Assembly: GCF_001083785.1 (NCBI RefSeq)
Contig: NZ_LAVL01000023.1
Span: forward strand, 23,292 to 87,291
Length of the DNA: 64,000 nt
DNA from: Nonomuraea sp. SBT364
Lineage (GTDB): Bacteria; Actinomycetota; Actinomycetes; Streptosporangiales; Streptosporangiaceae
Direction: 5' to 3'
A program made the position numbers and the translations under genes. Every line of letters starts with the position of its first letter. The first letter of the stretch is position 1. The notes below the pieces were generated by a model. The model was not told where the DNA came from and made no database searches. It saw only the letters and a program-made list of their open reading frames with translations. Of the stretch, positions 1-8,947 are shown in pieces.

Positions 1-313
1 GGTCGTTGGAGGCGACGCCCATCATGCCGGAGTCGCGCCAGCGGCCCGGCCCGCCGAGGAAGCGGTGGTCCTCGACGCCCAGCGCCGCGCAGGCCGCCGC
101 CAGCTCGCCGATCCGGTGCGGGCCGAGCGCGTCGTCACGGTCGGCGGCCAGGTGCGCGAGCTCCGCGGGGATGATCTCGCCCTCCTCGCCCAGCGTGCAG
201 GTCACGAGCGTGACGTGAGCGCCTTCCGCCGCGTATCGCGCCATGGTCGCGCCGGTGCCGATCGACTCGTCGTCGGGGTGAGCGTGCACCAGCAGCAGCC
301 GTCGGTCCATCAT
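1..313 (-). CDS. mshB: MshB-type mycothiol biosynthesis deacetylase, N-terminal part (runs off the window)
   Basis: This is the first ~104 residues of a PIG-L/LmbE-family zinc deacetylase. MshB removes the acetyl group from GlcNAc-inositol in mycothiol synthesis, in the cytoplasm. Visible features are the metal-binding HPDDE motif about 12 residues in and an [15 protein letters not shown] block that is typical of MshB and its paralogue Mca. Two adjacent ATG codons (313 and 310) could start it. It is divergent from the peptidase gene that follows. Mycothiol is confined to Actinobacteria, so this gene also places the host. The mycothiol-conjugate amidase Mca is the alternative; the RDSGMMG context favours MshB. 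Confidence 0.9.
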   Translation of the reverse strand, partial: MMDRRLLLVHAHPDDESIGTGATMARYAAEGAHVTLVTCTLGEEGEIIPAELAHLAADRDDALGPHRIGELAAACAALGVEDHRFLGGPGRWRDSGMMGVASND

Positions 314-358
314 GGTCCAGAGCGTAACGGGCGCCTGGTTGCTGGCAGGATTGGGCCC

Positions 359-2425
359 ATGAGTGAGAGCTTCCCGCGCCTGTCTGCCAGGACCCGCCGC
401 TTCACCCTCGGAGTGCCCAGGGGCTTCACGATCTCCCCTGACGGCGGCAGGGTCGTGTTCCTGCGGACCGGGTCGGGCACCGATCCGGTGACCTGCCTGT
501 GGGAGCTCGACACCGAGACGCACGTCGAGCGGCTGGTGGTCGATCCGCGCACGCTCGACGCCGGCGAGGGAGACCTGCCACCGGAGGAGCGCGCCCGGCG
601 CGAGCGCAGCCGTGAGCAGGCCGGTGGCGTGGTCGCCTACTCGACCGACTCCACGGTGACCAGGGCCGCGTTCGCACTGGCCGGCGGGCTGTACGTGACC
701 GAGCTGCCCGACGGGCGCACGCGCAGGCTCGACACGCCCGGCCTGGTGATCGATCCGCGCATCTCCCCTGACGGGCGGCATGTCGCCTACGTCACCGGCG
801 GCGCCCTCCACGTGCACGACCTGACGACCGGCGGTGACCGTGCCCTGGCGACGCCCGAATCGCCGACGGTCACCTACGGTCTCGCCGAGTTCATCGCCGC
901 CGAGGAGATGGACCGCATGCGCGGCCACTGGTGGTCACCGTCGAGCGACGCGCTCCTGGTCGAGCGGGCCGACGACGCGCCGGTCCAGACCTGGTACATC
1001 GCCGATCCGGCCAACCCCGACCGGCCCGCCGCCGCCCAGCGCTACCCGGCCGCCGGCACGCCCAACGCCGTCACCGAGCTGTTCGTCCTGGGGCTCGACG
1101 GCTCCCGGGTCGCGGTGCCGTACGAGCACGAATACCTGACCACCGCCTCCTGGGACGCGCACGCGCTGTCGATCGTGACGCTGTCGCGTGACCAGAAGAC
1201 CATGCGCCTGTTCACTGTCGATCCGGCCGACGGCACGTCCACGCTGGTGCGCGAGGACACCGACCCGGCCTGGGTCGACATCGTCCAGGGCGTCCCCGGG
1301 CACCTCGACGACGGCACGCTGGTCTGGGTGGCGACCGCCGACGGCGGCCACCGGCTGTTCGTCGGCGACCGCGCCGTCACCCCGCCCACGCTGCAGGTGC
1401 GCGCCGTGCTCGACGTCGACCACGACAGCGTGCTGTTCAGCGCGAGCGGCGACCCGGCCGAGATCCAGCTCTGGACCTGGGACGGGCACTCGCTGCTGCC
1501 CGTCTCCACCCGGTCCGGGGTGTTCTCCGGGCGGATGGCGGGCGGCGTCGGCGTGCTGTCCGAGCAGAGCCTCGACACCGAGGGCGTGGCCACGACCGTC
1601 GTCAGGCGCGACGGCGTGGCGATCCCGATCCCCTCCCACGCCGAGCGTCCCGGCCTCGACCTGCGCGTCTCGCTCGGCCGTTCCGGCCGCCGCGAGCTGT
1701 CCACCGCCGTGGTGCTGCCCTCCTGGCACGAGCCCGGCTCACGGGCGCTGCCCGTCCTCATGGATCCGTACGGGGGTCCGCACGCGCAGCGCGTCCTCAA
1801 CCGGCGCGGCGGCTACCTGGAGAGCCAGTGGTTCGCCGAACAGGGGTTCGCGGTGGTCGTGGCCGACGGGCGGGGCACGCCGGGCCGGGGTCCGGCGTTC
1901 GAGCGGGCGGTGCTGAACGACCTGGCCACGCCCGCGCTCGACGACCAGATCGACGCCCTGCAGGGCGTGGCCGAGCAGTATCCCGACGACCTCGACCTGA
2001 CGAAGGTGGCGATCCGCGGCTGGTCGTTCGGCGGGTTCCTGGCGGCTCTGGCGGTGCTGCGCAGGCCCGACGTGTTCCACGCCGCCGTCGCGGGGGCGCC
2101 GGTGACCGACTGGCGGCTGTACGACACCTGCTACACGGAGCGTTATCTGGGGGATCCGGGCGAGCAGCCGGATGTGTACGACAAGTCATCGCTTTTCGAT
2201 GACGCGGCGAAGCTCGAACGGCCGTTGCTGCTCATCCACGGCCTGGCCGACGACAACGTGGTGGCGGCGCACACGCTGCGCCTGTCGTCGGCGCTGCTCG
2301 CGGCCGGGCGCCAGCACAGCGTGCTGCCGCTGTCGGGTGTCACGCACATGACGCCGCAGGAGGTCGTGGCGGAGAACCTGATGCTGCTCCAGGTCGACTT
2401 CCTCAAGAAGGCGCTGCACCTGTAA
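359..2425 (+). CDS. S9 family dipeptidyl peptidase (DPP IV-like serine peptidase)
   Basis: The protein has 688 residues: an N-terminal beta-propeller (about 1-430) followed by an alpha/beta-hydrolase peptidase domain. The [11 protein letters not shown] segment holds the Glu-Glu pair that grips the substrate N terminus in DPP IV enzymes. The catalytic triad is readable: Ser556 in GWSFGG, Asp631 in GLADDNV and His663 in GVTHMTP. No signal peptide is seen, so it is probably cytoplasmic and releases dipeptides. I chose ATG 359 because the sequence upstream is antisense to mshB and an AGGA lies 8 bases before this start. The gene ends in a 19-bp tandem duplication that carries the stop codon. Confidence 0.9.
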   Translation: MSESFPRLSARTRRFTLGVPRGFTISPDGGRVVFLRTGSGTDPVTCLWELDTETHVERLVVDPRTLDAGEGDLPPEERARRERSREQAGGVVAYSTDSTVTRAAFALAGGLYVTELPDGRTRRLDTPGLVIDPRISPDGRHVAYVTGGALHVHDLTTGGDRALATPESPTVTYGLAEFIAAEEMDRMRGHWWSPSSDALLVERADDAPVQTWYIADPANPDRPAAAQRYPAAGTPNAVTELFVLGLDGSRVAVPYEHEYLTTASWDAHALSIVTLSRDQKTMRLFTVDPADGTSTLVREDTDPAWVDIVQGVPGHLDDGTLVWVATADGGHRLFVGDRAVTPPTLQVRAVLDVDHDSVLFSASGDPAEIQLWTWDGHSLLPVSTRSGVFSGRMAGGVGVLSEQSLDTEGVATTVVRRDGVAIPIPSHAERPGLDLRVSLGRSGRRELSTAVVLPSWHEPGSRALPVLMDPYGGPHAQRVLNRRGGYLESQWFAEQGFAVVVADGRGTPGRGPAFERAVLNDLATPALDDQIDALQGVAEQYPDDLDLTKVAIRGWSFGGFLAALAVLRRPDVFHAAVAGAPVTDWRLYDTCYTERYLGDPGEQPDVYDKSSLFDDAAKLERPLLLIHGLADDNVVAAHTLRLSSALLAAGRQHSVLPLSGVTHMTPQEVVAENLMLLQVDFLKKALHL

Positions 2426-2442
2426 GAAGGCGCTGCGCCTGT
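2405..2442 (+). repeat. 19-bp tandem duplication spanning the peptidase stop codon
   Basis: Two adjacent 19-bp copies (2405-2423 and 2424-2442) differ at one base. The first encodes the last residues of the S9 peptidase; the second is outside the gene. This looks like replication slippage. Confidence 0.85.
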
Positions 2443-2476
2443 AGAAAGGCCCGCATCTACGACCCGGGGATGACGA

Positions 2477-2517
2477 ACCACGGTCTGATTCAGCCCCTGC
2501 CAGAACCAGACCGTGGT
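2477..2517 (+). terminator. Stem-loop after the S9 peptidase gene
   Basis: ACCACGGTCTG (2477-2487) pairs perfectly with CAGACCGTGGT (2507-2517) across a 19-base loop. It sits 52 bp past the peptidase stop and 41 bp before the next start. There is no T-run, so it is either a terminator of the GC-rich type or an operator. Confidence 0.45.
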
Positions 2518-2557
2518 CCGATGTGGGCGGGGCGCCCTTTCGGCGATCGTGAACGTC

Positions 2558-3937
2558 ATGTTCAAGCCCCTCCTCCTCGCCCTCGCCCTGATCGGGCCGA
2601 CCGGCGCCCACGCGCAGCCGTCCCCCGCCCTCGCATGGAGCCCGTGCCCCGGTGACAAGATCGGCATGGAGTGCGCCGACCTGCAGGTGCCCGTCGACTG
2701 GCGCAAACCCGACGGCCGCCGCCTCACCCTCAAACTGGGCCGCCTCAAGGCCACCGGCACGTCCGAGGGCTCGGCCCTGATCTCCTACGGCGGCCCCGGC
2801 GGCCCTGGCATCGGCCTGACGCAGAGCTTGTCCTCCTGGTGGACGAAGCTCCGCGAACGCATGGACCTCGTCACCTGGGACACCCGCGGCTACGGCCGCC
2901 AGTTCGGCGGCCTCAGCACCGGCCTCGACTGCACCTGGACCCGCCTCCCCATCCAGCGGTTCCCGCGCGACGACGCCGACTTCGGCCGCCTGTCCGACAC
3001 CAACCGGGGCGCGGCCGAGACCTGCCGCCACAACGACCCCGAGTTGTTCGCCAATATGAGCTCCGCCGACCACGCCCGCGACATGGAGGCGATCAGGAAG
3101 GCCCTGGGCGGCGCCAAGCTCAACTACTACGGCGCCTCCTACGCCGGCCTCTACGGTCAGGCCTACGCCCGCCTCTTCCCCGGCCAGGTCCGCACGATGG
3201 TCCTCGACGGCACCCTCAACCACAGCACCGCCGACTGGGACGGCGAGATGGCGGCGATGGCCCACGACAACGAGCAGCACCTGCGCCGCTTCTTCACCTG
3301 GTGCGCCGCCTCCGGCGACTGCCGCGACGTCCCCGCGAAGTTCCGGTCCCTCGTCAAGCGCGCCGACCGCACCCCGGTCCCCGCCGCGCCCAACGTCGCC
3401 TACACGGGCCGTGACCTGCGCTCCTTCGCGATCGGCAGAGCCAGGCAGGGTGAGCCGGGCTGGCCCGCCCTGGCCAAGGCCATCCGCCAGGCCCACACCG
3501 GCGACGCCGCCGCCTTCGTCCCCGAGCGCGGCGCCCGCTATCCCGACCAGAGCACCGGCGTGACCGAGTGCACCGACTGGCCCCGCCCCGCCTCCCGCGC
3601 ACAGGTCGACGACACCGTCACCCGCCTGCGCCGCGCCGCGCCCACCGCGGGGGCCGCCAACACCCTCGCCACCGGCTCCCTGGCCTGCATCGGCTGGCCG
3701 GCCCCGGTCAGCAACCCGCCCGCCCCGCTCCCCAAGGGCCTTCCGCCTCTGCTGGGCGCCGGGGCCTGGGGCGAATCGGAGGCCGTCTCCCGCATCCTCG
3801 CCCAGGTCCCGGGCAGCGTCACGATCGCCCACGACGGCCCCGGCCACACCCTCTACGGGGCCAGCGCCTGCGCCCGCGACCACATCAACCGCTATCTCAC
3901 CGACAGGCGACTCCCGCCCGGGAACACCAGGTGCTGA
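2558..3937 (+). CDS. Secreted TAP-like alpha/beta hydrolase (tripeptidyl aminopeptidase family)
   Basis: The protein has 459 residues. MFKPLLLALALIGPTGAHA is a short signal peptide, so ATG 2558 is preferred over the upstream GTG 2513. The fold resembles the Streptomyces SlpD/TAP family: an oxyanion-hole stretch SYGGPGGPGIG, nucleophile Ser194 in YYGASYAGLYG, and a TAP-type C-terminal domain with His430 in DGPGHTLYG. Its expected role is exported peptidase or esterase. One oddity: the usual strand with the catalytic Asp (D-P-x-T-P in relatives) reads LLGAGAWGESEAV here, so the acid may be a Glu or may be missing. It could be an active peptidase or a degenerate relative. Confidence 0.8.
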   Translation: MFKPLLLALALIGPTGAHAQPSPALAWSPCPGDKIGMECADLQVPVDWRKPDGRRLTLKLGRLKATGTSEGSALISYGGPGGPGIGLTQSLSSWWTKLRERMDLVTWDTRGYGRQFGGLSTGLDCTWTRLPIQRFPRDDADFGRLSDTNRGAAETCRHNDPELFANMSSADHARDMEAIRKALGGAKLNYYGASYAGLYGQAYARLFPGQVRTMVLDGTLNHSTADWDGEMAAMAHDNEQHLRRFFTWCAASGDCRDVPAKFRSLVKRADRTPVPAAPNVAYTGRDLRSFAIGRARQGEPGWPALAKAIRQAHTGDAAAFVPERGARYPDQSTGVTECTDWPRPASRAQVDDTVTRLRRAAPTAGAANTLATGSLACIGWPAPVSNPPAPLPKGLPPLLGAGAWGESEAVSRILAQVPGSVTIAHDGPGHTLYGASACARDHINRYLTDRRLPPGNTRC

Positions 3938-4074
3938 GAGTGCCCGCTGACGGGCTGCTCAACGTTGCCACCACCAACCCGGCCAGGCATCGCAATTCGC
4001 GCAAATATCACGAAATTGCGCCAATGCAACTAGTCATCAATCATGGTGCAAAATCACCAGGGCATTATCCTCCC

Positions 4075-5163
4075 GTGAGATTCAGGATTCTCGGACCGCT
4101 GCAAGTCCTGGGGGAAGCGGGAGAGCTTGAGCTCGGCGTGGGGAGGCAGCGCGTCGTGCTCGCGATGCTGCTGCTGGAGGCCAACCGGGTGGTGCCGGTC
4201 AGCCGGCTCGTGGAGGCGCTGTGGGGCGACTTCCCTCCCGGCACCCCGCGCAACCAGATACAGATCCGCATCTCCCAGCTCCGCCGCACCCTGAACGACA
4301 CGGCACAGCCCTACCAGATGGTGATCACCAGGCCCTCGGGCTACCTCATCCGAGTCGCTCCGATGGATCTGGACCTGACCGCGTTCGAACACCTCGTCAC
4401 CAAGGCGCAGACCCTGCACCGCGAGGAGGCGGCCCGCACCCTGCGGGAGGCGCTCAAGCTCTGGCGCGCCCCCGCCCTCTCCGACGTCGACAGCGACCTG
4501 GTGCGCAGCATCGCCCACGGCCTGGAGGAGCGCCGCCTGCTCGCCTTCGAGCGCTGCGTCGAACTTGAGCTGGAGCTCGGCAACCACCTGCGGCTGATCG
4601 AGGAGCTGCGCGCCGTCACCAAGGCCCAGCCTCTCCGCGAACGCCCCCACGGCCACCTCATGCTCGCCCTCTACGGCGCGGGCCGCCAGGCCGAGGCGCT
4701 GGAGGTTTTCCGGGCCTACCGGATGTTCCTGCTCGACATGCTGGGGCTCGAACCGAGCGAGGAGCTGCGCTGGATCGAACGCTCCATCCTCAACCACGAC
4801 CCCGCGATCGACCCCCGCCCGGCGAAGGACAAAGGGCTGCCGCCCTCGGCGTCCCAGGAAGCAGGTGCTGCGCGGCGAGCCACGTCCCCCGCCGGCGAGG
4901 GCCCACGGCGAGAGGGCTCCGACCACGGCGGCCCACTCACACCGCCGGCGGACGCGCACGAACGGCACACCAGGGAAGGCTCGGAGCGGAAGCCCCCGCG
5001 GCGGGAACACTCGGGGCGTGAAGACTCTCGGCGCGAAGACTCAAGGCGCGAAGGGCCGGAGGGGGAGGGGGCGATGTCACTCTGTGTGATGTCCCGGATG
5101 TGGTCCCCGACATCCCGGATGTGGTCCCCGACATCCCGGATGTCTCAGGTCAGGGGGCGGTAG
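4075..5163 (+). CDS. SARP-family transcriptional regulator with an aberrant C-terminal tail
   Basis: Residues 1-95 form the OmpR-like winged helix (it opens RFRILGPLQVLG) and about 100-245 form the bacterial transcriptional activation domain (LVEALWGD, LREALKLWR, LYGAGRQAEALEVFRAYR). These proteins activate antibiotic or developmental clusters by binding direct repeats near promoters. GTG 4075 is chosen because SARPs begin exactly at this RF-x-ILGPL block. After about residue 245 the protein turns into charged low-complexity sequence (GREDSRREDSRRE) and then translates the 21-bp DNA repeats at 5096-5137. The real C terminus has therefore probably been displaced where the integrated element begins, near 4.8-5.08 kb. 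No ATPase domain follows. Confidence 0.75.
   Translation: MRFRILGPLQVLGEAGELELGVGRQRVVLAMLLLEANRVVPVSRLVEALWGDFPPGTPRNQIQIRISQLRRTLNDTAQPYQMVITRPSGYLIRVAPMDLDLTAFEHLVTKAQTLHREEAARTLREALKLWRAPALSDVDSDLVRSIAHGLEERRLLAFERCVELELELGNHLRLIEELRAVTKAQPLRERPHGHLMLALYGAGRQAEALEVFRAYRMFLLDMLGLEPSEELRWIERSILNHDPAIDPRPAKDKGLPPSASQEAGAARRATSPAGEGPRREGSDHGGPLTPPADAHERHTREGSERKPPRREHSGREDSRREDSRREGPEGEGAMSLCVMSRMWSPTSRMWSPTSRMSQVRGR
5088..5143 (+). repeat. Tandem 21-bp repeats with ACATCCCGGATGT palindromes
   Basis: Two perfect 21-bp units (5096-5116 and 5117-5137) have partial units on both sides. Each junction forms the palindrome ACATCC-C-GGATGT (5110-5122 and 5131-5143). An inverted relative, GATATCCGGG, lies at 5168-5177. 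These look like binding sites for a dimeric or iteron-binding protein. Confidence 0.8.
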
Positions 5164-5180
5164 AGGGGATATCCGGGCCC

Positions 5181-5243
5181 CTATATATAAGAAACTATTT
5201 TTTAACTATTATTACTCTCTGTATATATCCCTATGGTTTTTGC
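5181..5243. other. A+T-rich island between two repeat clusters at the element's left end
   Basis: About three quarters of these 63 bases are A or T, in a window that is otherwise strongly GC-rich. It includes TATATATAA, ATTTTTTAA and TATATATCC runs and holds no gene. Repeat clusters flank it at 5088-5143 and 5285-5311. A DNA-unwinding region of an origin, or a strong promoter region for the rightward phage genes, would look like this; the sequence alone does not decide. Confidence 0.6.
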
Positions 5244-5284
5244 TACACGGAGAGCCACCAACCCCAGATTCTCAGACGCCCAGC

Positions 5285-5311
5285 ATCCCGGATATCCCGG
5301 ATATCCCCGAT
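5285..5311 (+). repeat. Three tandem 9-bp ATCCCGGAT units
   Basis: The units ATCCCGGAT, ATCCCGGAT and ATCCCCGAT follow one another without a gap, 42 bp before the first phage gene. They share the ATCCCGGAT core with the palindromes at 5110-5143, so one protein probably binds both clusters. Confidence 0.75.
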
Positions 5312-5353
5312 GACTACACACCGTCACAACAACCGCCCCGAAGGGAGCCCCCG

Positions 5354-5863
5354 ATGAGCCGCCGACCCGCCCCCGTCCTCGACCTCCAAGACGCGCTCTT
5401 CGGCGACACCCCCGCACCACCCGCTCCAGCTATCCCTGAAACCGCCACCGCGCCGGCCGCCAAGCCGGCGCGCACGACCGGCCACCCGAGAGCGCCCCGC
5501 CGCGACAAGGCGTGGAACGAGGCCACCCCGTGCGCGCCCACCTGCCTCGCCTGCCACCGCCCCGAACCCGGCCCCGACGCCCCCGCCTGGCCGCTGTGCA
5601 CGGTGACCGGCAGCCGCCACGCCACCCTCTGCGAACACACCAGCGACGCCTACCGCGCCGACGTGTGCCTCATCACCCTCCACGTCCCGGCCGTCCTGAT
5701 GACGCTGCCCGAGACCGGGCGCACCGTCGCCGCCGTCACCTGCCCGTACTGCGAACGTCTCCACGCCCACGACCCGAAGCCGGGCCGCCACTACCGGATC
5801 AGCCGGTGCCGGGCCGGCCGCAAGCCGTACATCGTCCACGTCCCCGAACGGAGCACCCCGTGA
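5354..5863 (+). CDS. Phage early protein of unknown function, Cys/His-rich
   Basis: The protein has 169 residues. An Ala/Pro-rich N-terminal third is followed by Cys/His pairs (CAPTCLACH, a later CEH, and CPYCERLHAH) that look like one or two zinc sites. ATG 5354 has AAGGGAG eight bases upstream; longer frames would translate the 9-bp repeats. It is the first gene of the rightward phage block and shares GTGA with the nuclease gene downstream. I do not recognise the family; a DNA-binding or nuclease accessory role is only suggested by position. Confidence 0.65.
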   Translation: MSRRPAPVLDLQDALFGDTPAPPAPAIPETATAPAAKPARTTGHPRAPRRDKAWNEATPCAPTCLACHRPEPGPDAPAWPLCTVTGSRHATLCEHTSDAYRADVCLITLHVPAVLMTLPETGRTVAAVTCPYCERLHAHDPKPGRHYRISRCRAGRKPYIVHVPERSTP

Positions 5864-6711
5864 CCGTCACCAGTCAGCTCATGGACGCGCTCATCAGCCA
5901 CTACCGCAAGCCCGGCACCGAGCAGGACGGCGAGATCCTCCTCCCCGAAGTCGCCGCCCCCGGCAGCAACCGGCGCTGCGACCTGCTGCGCATCGGAGTG
6001 TGGGCCTCGCGCGGCCACGGCATCGACGTGCACGAGCTCAAGACCTCCCGCTCCGACTGGCTGCGCGAACTCGACGAGCCGGCCAAGGCCGAAGCCTGGT
6101 GGCCGTACAGTTCGCGCTTTTGGGTCGTCGCCTCCGCCCGGATGATCCGACCTGAGGAGATACCGACCGGGTGGGGGCTCATGGAGCCACCCGACCGAGC
6201 CAACCGGCGCCGCTTCCGCATCGTGGTGAAGCCAGCCGAGCGGCAGCCGAAGCTCACCATCGCGCTGCTGGCCGACCTTGTGGGTCGGGCCGACAACATC
6301 CGGGCCCGCGAGATATGGAACCTCAAGCAGGAGCACCGCAACGAGCTCTACCAGCAGGCTGAGAAGATCCGAGCTGAAGCCGGTGCCACCCGGCTCGACT
6401 TCGACACTCAGGAGCGGCTCGAACTGCTGGACAAGCTGGAGGCTGCGTTAGGTGTCCGGCTCACAGAGTGGCCGGTGAGGAGAGGCGACCGTATCGGCGT
6501 GGACGAGTTCGTGGCGGCGGTCGCCGAGTTCACCCGGGACCACGTGGCGCTCCAGCGCCGCCGCCGCGAGGTGGCCGACATGGAGGACCGGGTCCGGCGC
6601 GCAGCCGAATTTGCCCTCGCCCGCCTCTCCCCCGAAATTCGAGGCCCTCAGATCCACGGAGAGCCGCGAACGCGCCCGCACTCTACCCAGGACACCCGAC
6701 ACCACCCATGA
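5860..6711 (+). CDS. MmcB-like PD-(D/E)XK DNA repair nuclease
   Basis: The protein has 283 residues. The core CDLLRIGVWASRGHGIDVHELKTS followed by DWLRELDEPAKAEA resembles the MmcB family, in which the D and the E-x-K are the metal-binding residues of the PD-(D/E)XK fold. The C-terminal half is helical and rich in Arg and Glu, probably coiled coil. The GTG start overlaps the previous stop (GTGA); ATG 5881 is an alternative. Actinophages often carry such a gene just before terminase. It may process phage DNA ends or repair DNA; that role is inferred. Confidence 0.65.
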   Translation: MTVTSQLMDALISHYRKPGTEQDGEILLPEVAAPGSNRRCDLLRIGVWASRGHGIDVHELKTSRSDWLRELDEPAKAEAWWPYSSRFWVVASARMIRPEEIPTGWGLMEPPDRANRRRFRIVVKPAERQPKLTIALLADLVGRADNIRAREIWNLKQEHRNELYQQAEKIRAEAGATRLDFDTQERLELLDKLEAALGVRLTEWPVRRGDRIGVDEFVAAVAEFTRDHVALQRRRREVADMEDRVRRAAEFALARLSPEIRGPQIHGEPRTRPHSTQDTRHHP

Positions 6712-6828
6712 ACCGCTCCACGGCCCGCACAGCCCCGCGCACGCCACAACCAGCATCGCACCTACGCGCACCTACCCACAGGTGCGCGCACCCCAGCGTC
6801 CCCCCGAAGCCTCCAGGAGGGCAGAGCA

Positions 6829-6966
6829 GTGAAAGAGACCATCCGATTCGACCCGGAGACCGACGAATTCGAGATCGAATACGAGGCAGAAACTCCAGAG
6901 GAGCAGCAAGAACTGGCGGAACTCCTACGCCAGATGTTCCCCGGATGCAGGGGCGAAGGAGCCTGA
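6829..6966 (+). CDS. Small acidic phage protein (45 aa)
   Basis: A GTG start follows an AGGAGG ribosome-binding site, and the gene ends just before the small terminase start. The peptide is strongly acidic (FDPETDEFEIEYEAETPEEQQ) with an amphipathic C-terminal helix. I do not recognise it; its position and ribosome-binding site make it a real gene. Confidence 0.6.
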   Translation: MKETIRFDPETDEFEIEYEAETPEEQQELAELLRQMFPGCRGEGA

Positions 6967-6971
6967 GTCCG

Positions 6972-7550
6972 ATGAGCGACCCATCACCCTCCCAGACAGG
7001 CCAAGACCCATCGCTATCGGGTCGATGCGGCAGGAAGACCAAGCGCGGCCCGTGCAAGGCGTGGCCGGTGAAGGGCGCCGCCGTGTGTGTGGCCCACGGC
7101 GGCGCAGCCCCGCAGGTGCGCCGGAAGGCGGCCGAGCGGCTGGCCGCGCACGAGGCGCTCGGCGAGCTGGCCAGGCGGGGCGTCACCCCGGTCGACAATC
7201 CGCTGTCGGCGCTCGCATCGCTGGCCGGCGAGATTCTGGCGGCGAAGGACGTGTTCCGGGAGCGGGTGTCCCGCCTTCAGGAGGAGGCGTGGCGGTATCA
7301 GGACGCGAAGGGTGGCGAGCAGTTGCGCGCGGAGCTGGCCATGTATGAGCGGGCGTTGGACCGGTCGGCGCGGGTGCTGGCGGATATCGCCCGGTTGAAG
7401 ATCGATGAGCGGTTGACTGCGATCACGGAGCAGCAGGGGCAGGCGTTGGCGGCGGTCATCGTCGCGGTGCTGGATCGGCTCGACCTCGGGGAGCGGGCGG
7501 GGCAGGTGCGCGAGCTGGTGGCGGTCGAGTTGGAGAGGTTGGCGGCGTGA
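6972..7550 (+). CDS. Terminase small subunit-like protein
   Basis: The protein has 192 residues. It begins with a Cys-His block, CGRKTKRGPCKAWPVKGAA then CVAHGGAAPQVRRKA. This zinc-finger/HGG signature often precedes the large terminase gene in actinophages and is thought to recognise the packaging site. Long helices follow, including EELQ/RAEL-type coiled-coil sequence. It overlaps the large terminase by GTGA. The small-subunit call rests on gene order plus the Cys-His head; its DNA specificity is unknown. Confidence 0.7.
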   Translation: MSDPSPSQTGQDPSLSGRCGRKTKRGPCKAWPVKGAAVCVAHGGAAPQVRRKAAERLAAHEALGELARRGVTPVDNPLSALASLAGEILAAKDVFRERVSRLQEEAWRYQDAKGGEQLRAELAMYERALDRSARVLADIARLKIDERLTAITEQQGQALAAVIVAVLDRLDLGERAGQVRELVAVELERLAA

Positions 7551-8947
7551 GTGTCTGGTCGGTGGCGGCGGCGGCTCTCCGTCCGCGCCCATTTGTGGGG
7601 GATCCGGCCGGCTGGGTGGAGGGCCGTCTTCGGCAGGTGGTGTGGTCGAAGCAGCGGGAGATCATGGAGTCGGTGCGGGATCACCGCCGTACCGCCGTCA
7701 GGAGCGGGCACGGCGTTGGGAAGAGCCACGTGGCGTCGGGGGTGGCGTCATGGTGGCTCGACACGCACGAGCCCGGCACCGCGTTCGTGGTCACGTCAGC
7801 GCCCACCTACGCCCAGGTGAGGGCGATCCTGTGGCGGTACATCCGCCGCATGCACGCGGCAGGCAAACTGCCTGGCCGGGTAAATCAGACCGAGTGGCAT
7901 CTCGGCGGCGAGCTGGTCGCCTTTGGCCGCAAGCCGGCCGACCACGACGAGTCGGCGTTCCAGGGTATCCACGCCCGCTACGTGCTCGTCATCCTGGATG
8001 AGGCGTGCGGGATTCCGGGGCAACTCTGGGTGGCGGCCGACGCGCTCACCACGAACACCGACTGCCGAATCCTGGCGATCGGGAACCCGGACAACCCTGC
8101 GTCGGAGTTCCGCCGGGTGTGTCAGCCGGGCAGTAGCTGGAACGTGATCGGGATCAGCGCGTTCGACTCGCCGAATCTGACCGGCGAGCAGGTGCCGTCT
8201 GCGGTGGCTCAGGCGCTCGTGTCGAGGGAGTGGGTGGAGGAGAAGGCGCGCGAGTGGGGTGTCGAGAATCCGCTCTACAAGTCGAAGGTGCTCGGCGAGT
8301 TCAGCGAGGACAGCGAATGGCAGGTCGTCCGTACGAGCGACTTGGCGGCGTGCCGGATCGACCCGGAGAACAAGCCCGCGCCGGCCGATCTGCTGCCGGT
8401 CGAGCTGGGGGTGGACGTGGGGGGCGGCGGCGATGAGACGGTGATCCGGGAGCGGCGCGGCCGGGTGGCCGGGCGGGAGTGGCGGGCGCACACGGACCGG
8501 CCGGAGAAGATCGCGCCGCTCGTGCTCAACGCGATCCGCGAGTCGGGCGCCACCTCGGTAAAAGTCGACTCGATCGGTGTCGGGTTCGGCGTGATCGGCG
8601 AACTCCGGAATCGGGGGTTGCGCGGCGTGCAGATCGTGGCGGTGAACGTGGCGGAGAAGGCGTCGAGGCCGGACAAGTACGTCAACCTGCGGGCGGAGTT
8701 GTGGTGGGAGGTCGGGCGCGGCATGTCGGAGCGGCGCGGCTGGGACCTGTCGGGCATGGCCAACGCGGACACCACCGTGGCGCAACTCGTCGAACCACAG
8801 TGGGACGTCGACCCGCAAGGCAGGATCCGGGTGGAGAAGAAGGAGGAGATCATCAAGCGCTTGGGGCGGTCGCCGGACAACGCTGACGCGCTGCTGCTGG
8901 CCTTCTACAGCGGGACGCGTCCGCGTATCCGCACACTGGGACGATGA
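7547..8947 (+). CDS. Phage terminase large subunit
   Basis: The protein has 466 residues. The N-terminal packaging ATPase shows Walker A GHGVGKS at 54-60 and Walker B LVILDEA at 147-153. The C-terminal RNase H-like nuclease has Asp290 in LGVDVGGGGDET, Asp341 in VKVDSIGVGFG and a final acidic cluster in SPDNADALLL. Together with the portal it pumps DNA into the prohead and cuts the concatemer. All key residues are present, so packaging should be functional. The GTG start is coupled to the small subunit. Confidence 0.93.
   Translation: MSVWSVAAAALRPRPFVGDPAGWVEGRLRQVVWSKQREIMESVRDHRRTAVRSGHGVGKSHVASGVASWWLDTHEPGTAFVVTSAPTYAQVRAILWRYIRRMHAAGKLPGRVNQTEWHLGGELVAFGRKPADHDESAFQGIHARYVLVILDEACGIPGQLWVAADALTTNTDCRILAIGNPDNPASEFRRVCQPGSSWNVIGISAFDSPNLTGEQVPSAVAQALVSREWVEEKAREWGVENPLYKSKVLGEFSEDSEWQVVRTSDLAACRIDPENKPAPADLLPVELGVDVGGGGDETVIRERRGRVAGREWRAHTDRPEKIAPLVLNAIRESGATSVKVDSIGVGFGVIGELRNRGLRGVQIVAVNVAEKASRPDKYVNLRAELWWEVGRGMSERRGWDLSGMANADTTVAQLVEPQWDVDPQGRIRVEKKEEIIKRLGRSPDNADALLLAFYSGTRPRIRTLGR

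Noticed and set aside
2186..3883. Long minus-strand open frame opposite the TAP-like hydrolase (565 codons)
   Set aside because: Low-complexity Gly/Ala/Val-rich translation in the antisense frame of a clear gene; a GC-rich shadow.
5088..5311. CRISPR array
   Set aside because: Repeats are directly adjacent with no spacers and there are no cas genes.
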